64,000 nt of DNA from Pseudomonas yamanorum (GTDB lineage Bacteria; Pseudomonadota; Gammaproteobacteria; Pseudomonadales; Pseudomonadaceae), in the NCBI RefSeq assembly GCF_900105735.1, contig NZ_LT629793.1, positions 4,774,001 to 4,838,000 on the forward strand. The letters run 5' to 3'. Positions within the stretch are counted from its first letter, which is position 1. The number at the start of each line of letters is the position of its first letter. Below are positions 46,907 through 55,672 of the stretch, in pieces. The notes beneath the pieces were generated by a model. That model was not told the origin of the DNA, searched no databases, and saw only the letters and a program-made list of their open reading frames with translations. The position numbers were made by a program, and so were the translations under genes.

Positions 46907-48402
46907 TGGCGATTGGATTCAGTCATATTCCGGCGGACATTCGTGTGCCGCTGTTCTACGCCGAGATGGACAATTCGGCGGCCAATAGTGCGTCGTCGGC
47001 CTTGCGCCGGCTGATCGTGGCCCAGGTCAACGACAACGTCACCAGCCCGGAAATCGGCAGTCTGGTGCTGGTATCTAGCGTGGCCATGGCCAAGCGTATC
47101 GGTGGCCAGGGTTCGATGCTGGCGTCGATGTACGAGACGTTCCGCAAGAGTGACCCGGTGGGCGAGATCTGGTGCCTGCCGCTGCACAGTACTGAAGGCA
47201 GCGCGGCCAAGGCCGATCTCAAACTGACCGGCGCCGCGACCCAAGGTGGCATCCTCAGCCTGTACGTCGGTGGCACCCGTGTTCAAGCCACCGTGATCAA
47301 TGGCGCGACTGCTGCCGTTGCCGCCACCGCCCTGGCGTTGAAAATCAACGCCAGTGCCGACCTGCCGGTCAGTGCGGTAGCCGTCGATGGCACCGTCACC
47401 CTGACCGCCAAATGGACCGGTGACAGTGGCAACGACATCAGCCTGCAACTCAACCGCCTGGGTCAGAGCAACGGTGAACAACTCCCTGACGGCCTGACCG
47501 CTGTCCTCGGCAAAATGGCCGCGGGCGCCGGTGTACCGGACCAACTCGCGGCGCTGGCTGCGCTGGGCGATGAGCCGTTTGAATTCATCTGCATGCCGTG
47601 GGCCGACACCTCCAGCCTTAACGCCTGGCAAGCGGTGATGGATGACAACAGCGGACGCTGGTCCTGGGCCAAGCAACTGTTCGGTCACGTGTACACCGCC
47701 AAGCGCGGCACCATCGGCACCCTGGTGGCGGCCGGGCAAGGGCGTAACGACCAGCACGTGACCATCCAGGCCATGGAGCCGGGCGTGCCGCAACCGTTCT
47801 GGGTCCAGGCAGCCGCCTTGGCCGCACGCACGGCGGTATTTATCTCCGCCGATGCCAGCCGTCCGACCCAAAGCGGCAGCCTGCCAGGCCTCGACCCGGC
47901 GGACGCCAGCGAGCGCTTCACCCTGACCGAGCGCCAATCGCTGCTCAACTACGGCATCGCCACCGCCTACTACGAAGGCGGTTACGTGCGCATCCAGCGG
48001 GCGATCACCACCTACCAGAAGAACGCTTTCGGCCAGGCGGACAACTCCTACCTGGACAGCGAAACCCTGCACCAGTCGGCCTTTATCGTGCGCCGTCTGC
48101 AAAGCGTGATCACCAGCAAGTACGGGCGCCACAAACTCGCCGCAGACGGCACGCGTTTTGGCGCCGGCCAGCCGATCGTCACCCCGAGCACTATCCGCGG
48201 TGAGCTGATCGCCCAGTACGCCAAGCTGGAATTGGAAGGTCATGTGGAGAACGCCGAGCTGTTCGCCGAGCACCTGATCGTCGAGCGCGACAGCCAGGAC
48301 CCGAGCCGGATCAACGTGCTGTTCCCGCCGGATTACGTCAACGGGCTGCGGGTGTTTGCGCTGCTCAACCAGTTCCGTTTGCAGTACGACGCGGCGGTGT
48401 AA
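46906..48402 (+). CDS. Contractile tail sheath, Mu gpL-like (module 2)
   Basis: A 498-residue sheath, close in length to Mu gpL. MAIGFSHIPADIRVPLFYAEMDNSAANSASS, FEFICMPWADTSSLNAWQAVMDD and the C-terminal DSQDPSRINVLFPPDYVNGLRVFALLNQFRLQYD are family hallmarks. It is unrelated at the sequence level to the sheath of module 1 beyond the shared fold, so the two particles would be distinct. A terminator-like hairpin follows. Confidence 0.93.
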   Translation: MAIGFSHIPADIRVPLFYAEMDNSAANSASSALRRLIVAQVNDNVTSPEIGSLVLVSSVAMAKRIGGQGSMLASMYETFRKSDPVGEIWCLPLHSTEGSAAKADLKLTGAATQGGILSLYVGGTRVQATVINGATAAVAATALALKINASADLPVSAVAVDGTVTLTAKWTGDSGNDISLQLNRLGQSNGEQLPDGLTAVLGKMAAGAGVPDQLAALAALGDEPFEFICMPWADTSSLNAWQAVMDDNSGRWSWAKQLFGHVYTAKRGTIGTLVAAGQGRNDQHVTIQAMEPGVPQPFWVQAAALAARTAVFISADASRPTQSGSLPGLDPADASERFTLTERQSLLNYGIATAYYEGGYVRIQRAITTYQKNAFGQADNSYLDSETLHQSAFIVRRLQSVITSKYGRHKLAADGTRFGAGQPIVTPSTIRGELIAQYAKLELEGHVENAELFAEHLIVERDSQDPSRINVLFPPDYVNGLRVFALLNQFRLQYDAAV

Positions 48403-48428
48403 GCCCCGCGCTTTTCGCAACTGATTCC

Positions 48429-48454
48429 AGCCCGCCGAGTGCGGGCTTATTTTT
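48429..48454 (+). terminator. Terminator-like hairpin between sheath and tube of module 2
   Basis: AGCCCGC/GCGGGCT stem, loop CGAGT, then TATTTTT. It lies 13 bp before the tube start codon. Confidence 0.7.
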
Positions 48455-48466
48455 GGGAGAAACATC

Positions 48467-48814
48467 ATGGGTCAACTGATTGCGGGCACCTGCTACGTCA
48501 AAGTGGACGGCGCTCAACTGACCATCAACGGCGGCTGCGAAGCACCGTTGATGGCCGTCAAGCGGGAAACCGTGGTGCCGGGTTTCTACAAGGAAACCGA
48601 CATCACCCCGTCCTTCAAAGTCACCGCGCTGCACACGCCGGACTTTCCATTGAAGCAACTGATCGCCGGCACGGACATGACCGTCACCTGCGAATTCAAC
48701 AACGGCAAGGTCTATGTGCTGGCCGGTGCCTACCTGGTGGAAGAGCCGGTGGCCAAGGGCGACGACGCCGTGATCGAGCTGAAATTCGAAGGCATCAAGG
48801 GGACCTGGCAATGA
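48467..48814 (+). CDS. Tail tube, Mu gpM-like (module 2)
   Basis: A 115-residue tube protein: MGQLIAGTCYVKVDGAQLTINGG, TVVPGFYKETDITPSFKVTALH and VTCEFNNGKVYVLAGAYLVEEP match the Mu tube family. It is much smaller than the FII-type tube of module 1. GGGAGAAACATC precedes the ATG. Confidence 0.92.
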   Translation: MGQLIAGTCYVKVDGAQLTINGGCEAPLMAVKRETVVPGFYKETDITPSFKVTALHTPDFPLKQLIAGTDMTVTCEFNNGKVYVLAGAYLVEEPVAKGDDAVIELKFEGIKGTWQ

Positions 48815-49107
48815 CCGACACGGTGAAGCTGCAAGTGGCCATCGAGGCCCACGGCGAGCCACTGACCGAACTCACCCTGCGCCGCCCGACGGTGCAGGAG
48901 GTACGGGCGATCAAGGCGCTGCCGTACAAGATCGACAAGGGTGAAGACGTGAGTCTGGACCTCGACGTCGCCGCCAAGTACATCGCGGTGTGCGCGGGTA
49001 TTCCGCCGTCGTCGGTCAACCAACTCGACCTGGTGGACTTCAACGCGCTGAGCTGGGCCGTCGCCGGTTTTTTCATGAGTGCGGCGCAGGCTCCGTCGCC
49101 GAGCTGA
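48811..49107 (+). CDS. Tail assembly chaperone, short form (Mu gp41-like)
   Basis: A 98-residue protein of the gp41 family: KLQVAIEAHGEPLTELTLRRPTVQEVRAIKALPY, ending FFMSAAQAPSPS in the zero frame. A slippery heptamer T TTT TTC is at 49068-49074. The start overlaps the tube stop as ATGA. Confidence 0.85.
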   Translation: MTDTVKLQVAIEAHGEPLTELTLRRPTVQEVRAIKALPYKIDKGEDVSLDLDVAAKYIAVCAGIPPSSVNQLDLVDFNALSWAVAGFFMSAAQAPSPS

Positions 49108-49238
49108 TTGCGGTGGCCTACGACCTGGCCTGGTTCTGGAAGGTTGACCCCGAACAGATGCTGGCCAGGCCTTTGGATACGCTCCGGGAGTCCCTGGAGC
49201 ATGCGCAACGGATCAATGCGATGCAGCAGGTGCAGTGA
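48811..49238 (+). CDS. Tail assembly chaperone, -1 frameshift long form
   Basis: A -1 slip at TTTTTTC (49068-49074, phased GGT TTT TTC) continues as HECGAGSVAELIAVAYDLAWFW...LRESLEHAQRINAMQQVQ, about 142 residues in all. The extension ends right at the start of the tape-measure gene. The same device occurs in module 1 with a different heptamer and unrelated protein sequence. Confidence 0.82.
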
Positions 49239-50854
49239 TGGCAGAAGCTCAGAAAGTAGAAAGTACCGCCGTGCGCCTGACCGGGATCGACCAGCTGTCG
49301 CCCAAGCTCGCTGCGCTGCAGGCCACGGTCGGGCGCTTCAGGCAGAACCTGGAACAGACCGGTCTCGGCAAGCTGGATATCGCCGGTTTGGTGAAGGGCG
49401 GCGGGCTGGCGGCACCGTTTGTCAGCGGCATCAAATCGGCGTTGGCGTTCAAGGCTGAGGTCGGCGAAGTGAATACCGCCGTGGGGCAGGGCGTTACCGA
49501 AACGGCGGCGCAGGGCCTGAAGGATTTCAACGCCTCGCTGGACAAGGTATCAGTGGCTTTCGGTACCGCGCTGTTGCCAGCCGTCACGGCGGTGGTGGTC
49601 GGGCTGGAGCCGTTGCTGACCTCGGTGGCCCAAGTGCTTACCGAGAATCCGCAACTGGTGCAGGGCCTCGCAGCGGGTGCGGTGGCGTTTACCGCCATTC
49701 AAACGGCTGTCACCGGCGTGTCCCAGGCGCTGGGGCTGATGCAACTGGTGCTCAGCGCCAACCCGATAGTGTTGGTGGCTGTGGGCATTGCCGTGGCGGC
49801 GGGATTGATCGTTGCCAACTGGAAGCCGATTTCGGCGTTTTTTGTCGGGCTCGGCGAACGGGTGATGTCGGCGATTGGAACGATGGGCGAGTTTTTTCAG
49901 ACGGTCTTTGCGTTTCGTCCGCTGGAACAGGTGATGCGCTTGTGGGGGCCGATCACAGGCTTTTTTGCAGGGTTGTGGACGTCGCTGAAGGTGATGGCGC
50001 AGCCCCTGGTCGGCTTTTTCACCACACTGTTTTCCTGGTCGCCAATAGGTTTGATCGTCAACAACTGGACGCCGTTGAGCGGCTTTTTTGCGGCCCTCTG
50101 GGACTTGCTCAAAGCACTGAGCGTGCCAGTAGTCGAGTTCATGAAAAGCCTGTTCAGTTGGTCACCCGAAGGGCAAATCATTGCCAACTGGGGTGTGATC
50201 AGTGAGATGTTTGCGGCGATCTGGAGTGACTTCAAACTCACCGCGCTCGCGGCTTTTACCATCGTCAGCAGTTACTTCGATTGGTCGCCTCTGGACAAGA
50301 TCTCTGCCGTCTGGGGTAGCGTCAGCGGCGCATTTGCCTCGATCTGGAGCGATCTCAAGTTGCAGGCCCAGGACGCCTTTGTGGTGCTGAGTGGTCTGTT
50401 CGACGATTGGCATCCGATGGAGCAACTTGAAGTCATGTGGGCCCCGGTGCTGAGTTGGTTCACCGCGCTGTCGGAGAAGCTTGCGGTGATCACCGCGCCG
50501 ATTCGCAAGTTGTTCAACGGTGGGCTGGGTGAAGTGATCAACCAGGCGACCGGCAGTGTGGTGGAGTTGACCACCGAGCAACAGGAACGCAATGCCGAAA
50601 GCGCGCGTAATCCATCCTGGTTCCGCAAGGGGCCTGGCTTGGTATCACCCCTGGCGTCCAGCTCCAGTTCGCTGCTGCAACAAACCGCTGCCAACAACCG
50701 CACGCAGCTCAATGGCGACTTGCGGGTGAGCTTCGACAATGCACCAGCCGGCCTGCGGGTCGACCAGCCCAGAACCAACCAGCCCGGCCTGAGCGTCACC
50801 CCACGTGTCGGCTACCGTTCCCTGTCCCTTGGAGGCTCCAATGAGCTGGCGTGA
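49235..50854 (+). CDS. Tail tape-measure protein with 41-residue tandem repeats (module 2)
   Basis: A 539-residue tape measure. After a hydrophobic region (about residues 100-190) it has six consecutive repeats, about 41 residues each, covering 49793-50533. They share the pattern W at position 10 and an aromatic-rich GFFAALW-like centre (GPITGFFAGLW, TPLSGFFAALW, GVISEMFAAIW, GSVSGAFASIW). Conserved SPxG/FSW joints mark unit boundaries. Such periodic Trp/Phe repeats are known in tape measures and fix tail length. Start GTGATGGC allows either of two adjacent ATGs. Confidence 0.88.
   Translation: MMAEAQKVESTAVRLTGIDQLSPKLAALQATVGRFRQNLEQTGLGKLDIAGLVKGGGLAAPFVSGIKSALAFKAEVGEVNTAVGQGVTETAAQGLKDFNASLDKVSVAFGTALLPAVTAVVVGLEPLLTSVAQVLTENPQLVQGLAAGAVAFTAIQTAVTGVSQALGLMQLVLSANPIVLVAVGIAVAAGLIVANWKPISAFFVGLGERVMSAIGTMGEFFQTVFAFRPLEQVMRLWGPITGFFAGLWTSLKVMAQPLVGFFTTLFSWSPIGLIVNNWTPLSGFFAALWDLLKALSVPVVEFMKSLFSWSPEGQIIANWGVISEMFAAIWSDFKLTALAAFTIVSSYFDWSPLDKISAVWGSVSGAFASIWSDLKLQAQDAFVVLSGLFDDWHPMEQLEVMWAPVLSWFTALSEKLAVITAPIRKLFNGGLGEVINQATGSVVELTTEQQERNAESARNPSWFRKGPGLVSPLASSSSSLLQQTAANNRTQLNGDLRVSFDNAPAGLRVDQPRTNQPGLSVTPRVGYRSLSLGGSNELA
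49793..50533 (+). repeat. Six coding tandem repeats of ~123 bp in the tape-measure gene
   Basis: Unit starts are at 49793, 49916, 50039, 50162, 50285 and 50411; four steps are exactly 123 bp and the last is 126 bp. Protein similarity is clear although DNA identity has decayed. Confidence 0.88.
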
Positions 50855-52079
50855 TCGTTTGTTGCCGGCGTCGTTTCGTGGCGTCGGGTTTTGGGTCGAC
50901 CAGGCAAAAGTCCCGGTCGGCAAGAAGGGCCAGTTGCACGAATACCCTCAGCGCGACCTGCCGTTTTTTGAAGGGCTGGGCCAACAGTCCAGGGTGCATG
51001 AGCTGACGGCATTTGTAGTGGGCGAGGACTGCCTTGAGCAACGTGACAAGTTGCTCAAGGCCCTGGAGGAGGGCGCCGGCGAGCTGGTGCACCCGTGGCT
51101 TGGACGGTTGCAGGTCAAAGTCGGCGAATGCGAGATGACCCAAACCCGCCAGGACGGCGGGCTGGTGACCTTTGCCCTGAAGTTCTATCCCGACGAACCT
51201 TTGAAGTTTCCCACTACGGCGGTCAATACCCGCCAGCTGTTGCTGGTGTCGGCCGACAGTTTGCTGGGGTCGGCGGTGCTGCGTTTTGAGCAGGCCGTCG
51301 CACTGGTGAAGCAGGCGCGGGTGGGCATCCAGGCGTTGCGCAATGGACTGGCAGAGGTTTACCAGGTGATTGAGCAGCAGTTTGCCCCCCTGATTCAGTT
51401 GTATGGCGACCTGAATGCCTTGGTCAAAGCCATCAAGGAAGTGCCCAAGGAGCTGAGCGCCGAGTTCAAGGGCTTGCTCGGTGATGTGAAGGAGTTGAAG
51501 GCATTTGCCCGCAGCGGCTATCGCGGCATGCTGGCCAACCTCTCGCAGCAGGTGGAAGCGGCTCGGAATATCGACGTGCCAAAGCTGACCACCGGCAAGG
51601 ACAGCGTGGCCGCCGTGCAGGCCACTGCCAACCTGGTACAGGACGCGTTGTGGGTGAAGATCGCCCATTGGCTGGCGGACGTACCGGTGGCGACCAAGGC
51701 GGTGACCCTAAGCACCACGCCGTCCCTGGCGCAACAGGCGGCACAGCCGGTGCAGCGCCGCGAAGTGCCGGTGGCTGACGATGTGCTGGTGCTGCGTGAC
51801 CTTCTGAACGAAGCCATGTGGCAAGCCGCATTGAAGGCCGACGCCGGGCACTACGTTGCGCTGAACGACTTGCGCCAACAGATGTTCACGCATCTGACGG
51901 CGGTGGCATCGTCCGGTGTACGGCTGGTCAACCTGACGCCAATGCGCAGCATGCCCGCCTTGCTGTTGGCGTATCAGCGTTTCGGTGACGCGACGCGAGT
52001 GGGCGAGGTGGTGCAGCGCAATCGGGTGGCCCATCCGGGCTTCCTGCCGCCGGCGGATCTGCAAGTGGTCAGGGAGTAA
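50841..52079 (+). CDS. DNA circularisation-type tail protein (Mu gpN-like)
   Basis: A 412-residue protein of the Mu gpN / DNA_circ_N family, which despite its name is a structural tail component. The N-terminal domain is MSWRDRLLPASFRGVGFWVDQ, RDLPFFEGLGQQSRVHELTAFVVGEDCLEQRDKL and HPWLGRLQVKVGECEMTQTRQDGG. The C-terminal part is helical. The start was set at the ATG with GGAGG 7 bases upstream; it overlaps the tape-measure gene by 14 bases. Confidence 0.87.
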   Translation: MSWRDRLLPASFRGVGFWVDQAKVPVGKKGQLHEYPQRDLPFFEGLGQQSRVHELTAFVVGEDCLEQRDKLLKALEEGAGELVHPWLGRLQVKVGECEMTQTRQDGGLVTFALKFYPDEPLKFPTTAVNTRQLLLVSADSLLGSAVLRFEQAVALVKQARVGIQALRNGLAEVYQVIEQQFAPLIQLYGDLNALVKAIKEVPKELSAEFKGLLGDVKELKAFARSGYRGMLANLSQQVEAARNIDVPKLTTGKDSVAAVQATANLVQDALWVKIAHWLADVPVATKAVTLSTTPSLAQQAAQPVQRREVPVADDVLVLRDLLNEAMWQAALKADAGHYVALNDLRQQMFTHLTAVASSGVRLVNLTPMRSMPALLLAYQRFGDATRVGEVVQRNRVAHPGFLPPADLQVVRE

Positions 52080-52082
52080 CCC

Positions 52083-53120
52083 ATGAACGAGTTGGACAAT
52101 GCCGTCACCCTGACCGTAGATGGCTTGGATTATGGCGGCTGGAAAAGCGTGGAAATCAGCGCCGACCTGGAGCGTCAATTTCGCACCTTCACCCTCAACA
52201 TCACCTGGCAATGGCCCGGGCAAACCCTGACAGCGCCGATCAAGCCCGGCGCCCGTTGCCAGGTGCGCATTGGTTGCGATCTGGTGCTCACCGGCTTTGT
52301 GTTCAAGGCGCCCGTCACTTACGACGGCCAGCAGATCAGCCTGAGTATTCAGGGCGGTTCAGTGACGCAGGACCTGGTGGACTGCGCAGCGATAAACCAG
52401 CCCGGCCAGTGGCGCGGGCAAAGTGTGCTGAGCATCGTCCGTGCGCTGACGGCCACCTATGGCGTCGAGGTGCACAGCGAGATTGCCGAGACCACACGTT
52501 TGCATACCCACAGCATCGTGCCCGGGGAGACGGTATTCCAATCCATCGACCGCTTGCTGACGCTGTATCGGGTGTTCTCCACCGACGATGCGGACGGACG
52601 CCTGGTGCTGGCATTGCCCGGTAGTGCAGGGCGTGCGAATGACAGCCTGGAGCTGGGCAAGAACATCCTTTCTGCCAATGCACCGATGGACTTTGGCTCG
52701 GTGTTTTCCGAGTACCGCGTCATCGGCCAGCACAAGGGCGATGATCAGAAAAGTGCAGCGGCGGTCAGTGAGGTTTCAGGGATTTCCCGGGATGAAAAAG
52801 CCGCGCGAAAACGCGTCACGGTGATCAGCGAACCGACGCAGTTGACGCCCGAACTGGCCCAGCAACGTGCCGACTGGGAACGCGCTACCCGTACCGGAAA
52901 AGCCCTGACGACTACTTACACCGTGCAAGGCTGGCGGCAGTCCAACGGCGACTTGTGGCACCACAACCTGTTGGTGCGGGTGATCGATCCGGTGCTGGGA
53001 TTTGACCAGGACATGCTGATCTCCAAGGTCACCTGGTCGCTCTCTGACCAAGGTTCGATCACCACCCTGCAGGTGGCGCCTCCGTCCACCTTTGATGCCA
53101 ATCCGTTGCCATCCGCTTAA
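52083..53120 (+). CDS. Baseplate hub protein, Mu gp44 (gpP)-like
   Basis: A 345-residue hub protein: VTLTVDGLDYGGWKSVEISADLERQFRTFTLNITWQWP, CQVRIGCDLVLTGFVFKAP and DLWHHNLLVRVIDPVLGFDQDMLISKVTW. It is the Mu-type counterpart of gpD of module 1. It lies 3 bp after the preceding stop. Confidence 0.88.
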   Translation: MNELDNAVTLTVDGLDYGGWKSVEISADLERQFRTFTLNITWQWPGQTLTAPIKPGARCQVRIGCDLVLTGFVFKAPVTYDGQQISLSIQGGSVTQDLVDCAAINQPGQWRGQSVLSIVRALTATYGVEVHSEIAETTRLHTHSIVPGETVFQSIDRLLTLYRVFSTDDADGRLVLALPGSAGRANDSLELGKNILSANAPMDFGSVFSEYRVIGQHKGDDQKSAAAVSEVSGISRDEKAARKRVTVISEPTQLTPELAQQRADWERATRTGKALTTTYTVQGWRQSNGDLWHHNLLVRVIDPVLGFDQDMLISKVTWSLSDQGSITTLQVAPPSTFDANPLPSA

Positions 53121-53136
53121 CCATCAAGGAATTTCC

Positions 53137-53646
53137 ATGAGCCTACTGACTCGCCTGCTGGCGCGCGGCACTGTCGTGCTCGCCCACTCGGCCACCAAGC
53201 TGCAATCGCTGCAAATGCGCCTGACCGCAGGCGAAGTGAACGACGACATGGAGCACTTCGAACCCTACGGTTTTACCAGCAACCCGCTGGCCGGTGCTGA
53301 AGGCATCGCCACGTTCCTGGGCGGGGACCGCTCTCATGCCATCGTGCTGGTGGTGGCTGACCGTCGCTATCGGTTGCAGTCCCTGGCGCCGGGCGAAGTA
53401 GCGATCTACACCGACGAAGGCGACAAGGTTCACTTCAAGCGCGGGCGGGTGATCGACATTGAAACCGGCACCCTGAATATCCGCGCCAGCCAGGCGGTGA
53501 ACATTCATACGCCGACCCTGACCCAGAGCGGCAAGATCATCTCCCAGGGCGATCAGATTGCCGGCGGCATCAGCCAGATCCGGCACGTGCATGTGGGCGT
53601 ACAGCCCGGCAGCGGCCAGACCGGCGCGCCGGCGGGAGGCCAGTGA
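53137..53646 (+). CDS. Baseplate spike protein, Mu gp45 (gpV)-like
   Basis: A 169-residue spike. The OB-like N domain (LQSLQMRLTAGEVNDDMEHFEPYGFTS, LGGDRSHAIVLVVADRRYRL) is followed by a short beta-helix and a tip with H-x-H in IRHVHVGVQPGSGQTGAP. Such histidines bind an iron ion at the apex of the P2 and phi92 spikes. The start ATG follows AAGGAATTTCC; a longer frame has no support. Confidence 0.9.
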   Translation: MSLLTRLLARGTVVLAHSATKLQSLQMRLTAGEVNDDMEHFEPYGFTSNPLAGAEGIATFLGGDRSHAIVLVVADRRYRLQSLAPGEVAIYTDEGDKVHFKRGRVIDIETGTLNIRASQAVNIHTPTLTQSGKIISQGDQIAGGISQIRHVHVGVQPGSGQTGAPAGGQ

Positions 53647-54044
53647 TGTTTGTCTCCGACAACCTGAAAAATGCCCTGACCCGCTCGGTGCTGATCAGCC
53701 TGTTCACCTGGCGCCGTGCCGCGCCGGACGACGCAGTAGACGATGGCGAGCGCTTTGGCTGGTGGGGCGACAGTTTCCCCAGCGTGGCCGACGACCGTAT
53801 CGGCTCACGGCTGTGGCTGCTGCGCCGGGTCAAGCTGACCCGCCAGACGCAACTGGACGCCGAATTCTATGCCCGCGAGGCCCTGCAATGGCTGATCGAC
53901 GACGGGCATTGCAGCGCCATCGAAGTCCTCAGTGAACGCCTCGACGCCCAGCGGCTCAATCTGCGCACGCAGCTGACTCTGGCCGATGGCGAGCGCCTGG
54001 ACATCAACCCTGATAACAGTTGGCAGGTGATCTATGCCGTTTGA
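53646..54044 (+). CDS. Baseplate protein, Mu gp46-like
   Basis: A 132-residue gp25/gp46-family wedge protein: DNLKNALTRSVLISLFTWRRA, RFGWWGDSFP and EFYAREALQWLIDDGHCSAIEVLSERLD. The start overlaps the preceding stop as TGATG, and its own end overlaps gp47 by 11 bases. Confidence 0.87.
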   Translation: MFVSDNLKNALTRSVLISLFTWRRAAPDDAVDDGERFGWWGDSFPSVADDRIGSRLWLLRRVKLTRQTQLDAEFYAREALQWLIDDGHCSAIEVLSERLDAQRLNLRTQLTLADGERLDINPDNSWQVIYAV

Positions 54045-55074
54045 AACCCCTTCGCTGCCGGTGCTGATCAAACGCACCCAAAGCGACCTGGCCAGCGATT
54101 CGCTGCGCCAGTCCGATGCCCAGGTCCTGGCGCGCACACTCAGTGGTGCGGCGTTCGGCCTGTACGGTTATCTCGATTGGATCGCTGAGCAGATCCTGCC
54201 GGATACCGCGGATGAATCCACCCTGGAGCGCATCGCCGCGCTGCGGTTGAACCAGGCGCGTAAGGCGGCGGTGGCCGCCAGTGGCAGCGTGAGTTTTACC
54301 GCGGCGGCGGGCGCGGTACTGGATGTGGATACGGTGCTGCAAAGCAGTGATGGGCGGAGCTTCAAAGTCACCGCTGCCGCCACGACCCATGCGGGCCTCA
54401 ACACTGCCACCGTGCAAGCGATTGACGCCGGCACCCTGGGCAACGCTGATGCCGGGCTGAGCCTGATTGCGGTACAGCCGCTGCAAGGTATTGGTTCGAC
54501 CTTTACCGTGCTCGCGCCGGGGCTGACCGGCGGTGTGGCGCGAGAAACCCTGGAGTCGCTGCGAGCGCGGGTGATTCGTTCCTATCGCGTTATCCCCCAG
54601 GGCGGTTCGGCACAGGATTACGAGACCTGGTCCCTCGAAGTGCCCGGCATTACCCGCGCATGGTGTCGCGGCAATTACCTGGGGCCAGGGACGGTGGGGG
54701 TGTTCGTGATGCGTGACGACGACCCGCAGCCGATCCCCAATGCCGCGCAGTTGGCGCAGGTTCAAGCCCATATCGAGCCGCTGCGGCCCGTCACCGCTGA
54801 TGTGTATGTGTTGGCGCCAGTGATGAAACCGGTGGCTTACCAACTGCGCCTGACCCCCGACACCAGCGCCGTGCGCGCGGCTGTCGAGGCCCAACTGCGT
54901 GACCTGCACAACCGCGAGGCCGGCTTGGGCGACACCTTGTTGCTGACCCATATCGCCGAAGCCATCAGTACCGCGACCGGCGAGACCGATCACACGCTAA
55001 CAAACCCGTTGGCGGACGTTACAGCCGCGACCAATCAGTTGCTGGTGTTCGGAGGTATCACATGGCTGGAGTAA
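54034..55074 (+). CDS. Baseplate J-like wedge protein, Mu gp47-like
   Basis: A 346-residue baseplate_J family protein. LPVLIKRTQSDLASDSLRQSDAQVLARTLSGAAFGLYGYLDWIAEQILPDTADE and GGSAQDYETWSLEVPGITRAWCRGNYLGPGTVGVFVM are family hallmarks. It is homologous in fold to gpJ of module 1. Confidence 0.92.
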   Translation: MPFETPSLPVLIKRTQSDLASDSLRQSDAQVLARTLSGAAFGLYGYLDWIAEQILPDTADESTLERIAALRLNQARKAAVAASGSVSFTAAAGAVLDVDTVLQSSDGRSFKVTAAATTHAGLNTATVQAIDAGTLGNADAGLSLIAVQPLQGIGSTFTVLAPGLTGGVARETLESLRARVIRSYRVIPQGGSAQDYETWSLEVPGITRAWCRGNYLGPGTVGVFVMRDDDPQPIPNAAQLAQVQAHIEPLRPVTADVYVLAPVMKPVAYQLRLTPDTSAVRAAVEAQLRDLHNREAGLGDTLLLTHIAEAISTATGETDHTLTNPLADVTAATNQLLVFGGITWLE

Positions 55075-55661
55075 GAACCGCTGGCCAGTATCAAGAACAA
55101 CTGATCGCCTTGTTGCCCAGCGGGCCGGCCTGGGATCTGGAAACCGTGCCGCAGTTGGAGACGGTGCTCAAAGGCATCGCCGAAGAACTCACACGCATCG
55201 ACGCCCGGGCCTGCGACCTGCAAAACGAAATGGACCCCGCGACCGTCAGCGAACTGGTGCCGGAGTGGGAAAGGGTGATGCAACTGCCCGATCCCTGCCT
55301 GGGCTTGAGCCCGCTGTACGACGACCGTCGCCTGGCGGTGCGTAGACGCCTGTTGGCGGTGGGCAGCCAGCGCGCCGCGTACTACATCGAAATCGCCCGC
55401 AGCCAGGGCTACCCCGACGCCAGTGTCACTGAGCACCGCGCCCCGCGCATGGGCCGCTCACGGTTCGGCGCTGCGCATTTTGGCACCTGGCAGGCGCACT
55501 TCATGTGGACGCTCAACACCGGCGGCCGCCAGCACCTGGGGCGGCGGTTTGGGGCGAGTTATTGGGGAGAGCGGTTTGGCGTCAATCCGGGGAACGCCCT
55601 GGAGTGCCTGATTCATCGCAGCGCACCTGCTCATACGCAGGTGCACATCAATTATGACTAG
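55062..55661 (+). CDS. DUF2313 baseplate protein, Mu gp48-like
   Basis: A 199-residue gp48-family protein: YQEQLIALLPSGPAWDLETVPQLETVLKGIAEELTRIDARA, VVPEWERVMQL-type centre, and C-terminal FMWTLNTGG...ECLIHRSAPAHTQVHINYD. It connects the wedge to the fibre. It overlaps gp47 by 13 bases. Confidence 0.9.
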   Translation: MAGVRTAGQYQEQLIALLPSGPAWDLETVPQLETVLKGIAEELTRIDARACDLQNEMDPATVSELVPEWERVMQLPDPCLGLSPLYDDRRLAVRRRLLAVGSQRAAYYIEIARSQGYPDASVTEHRAPRMGRSRFGAAHFGTWQAHFMWTLNTGGRQHLGRRFGASYWGERFGVNPGNALECLIHRSAPAHTQVHINYD

Positions 55662-55672
55662 AGGGTAGAAGC

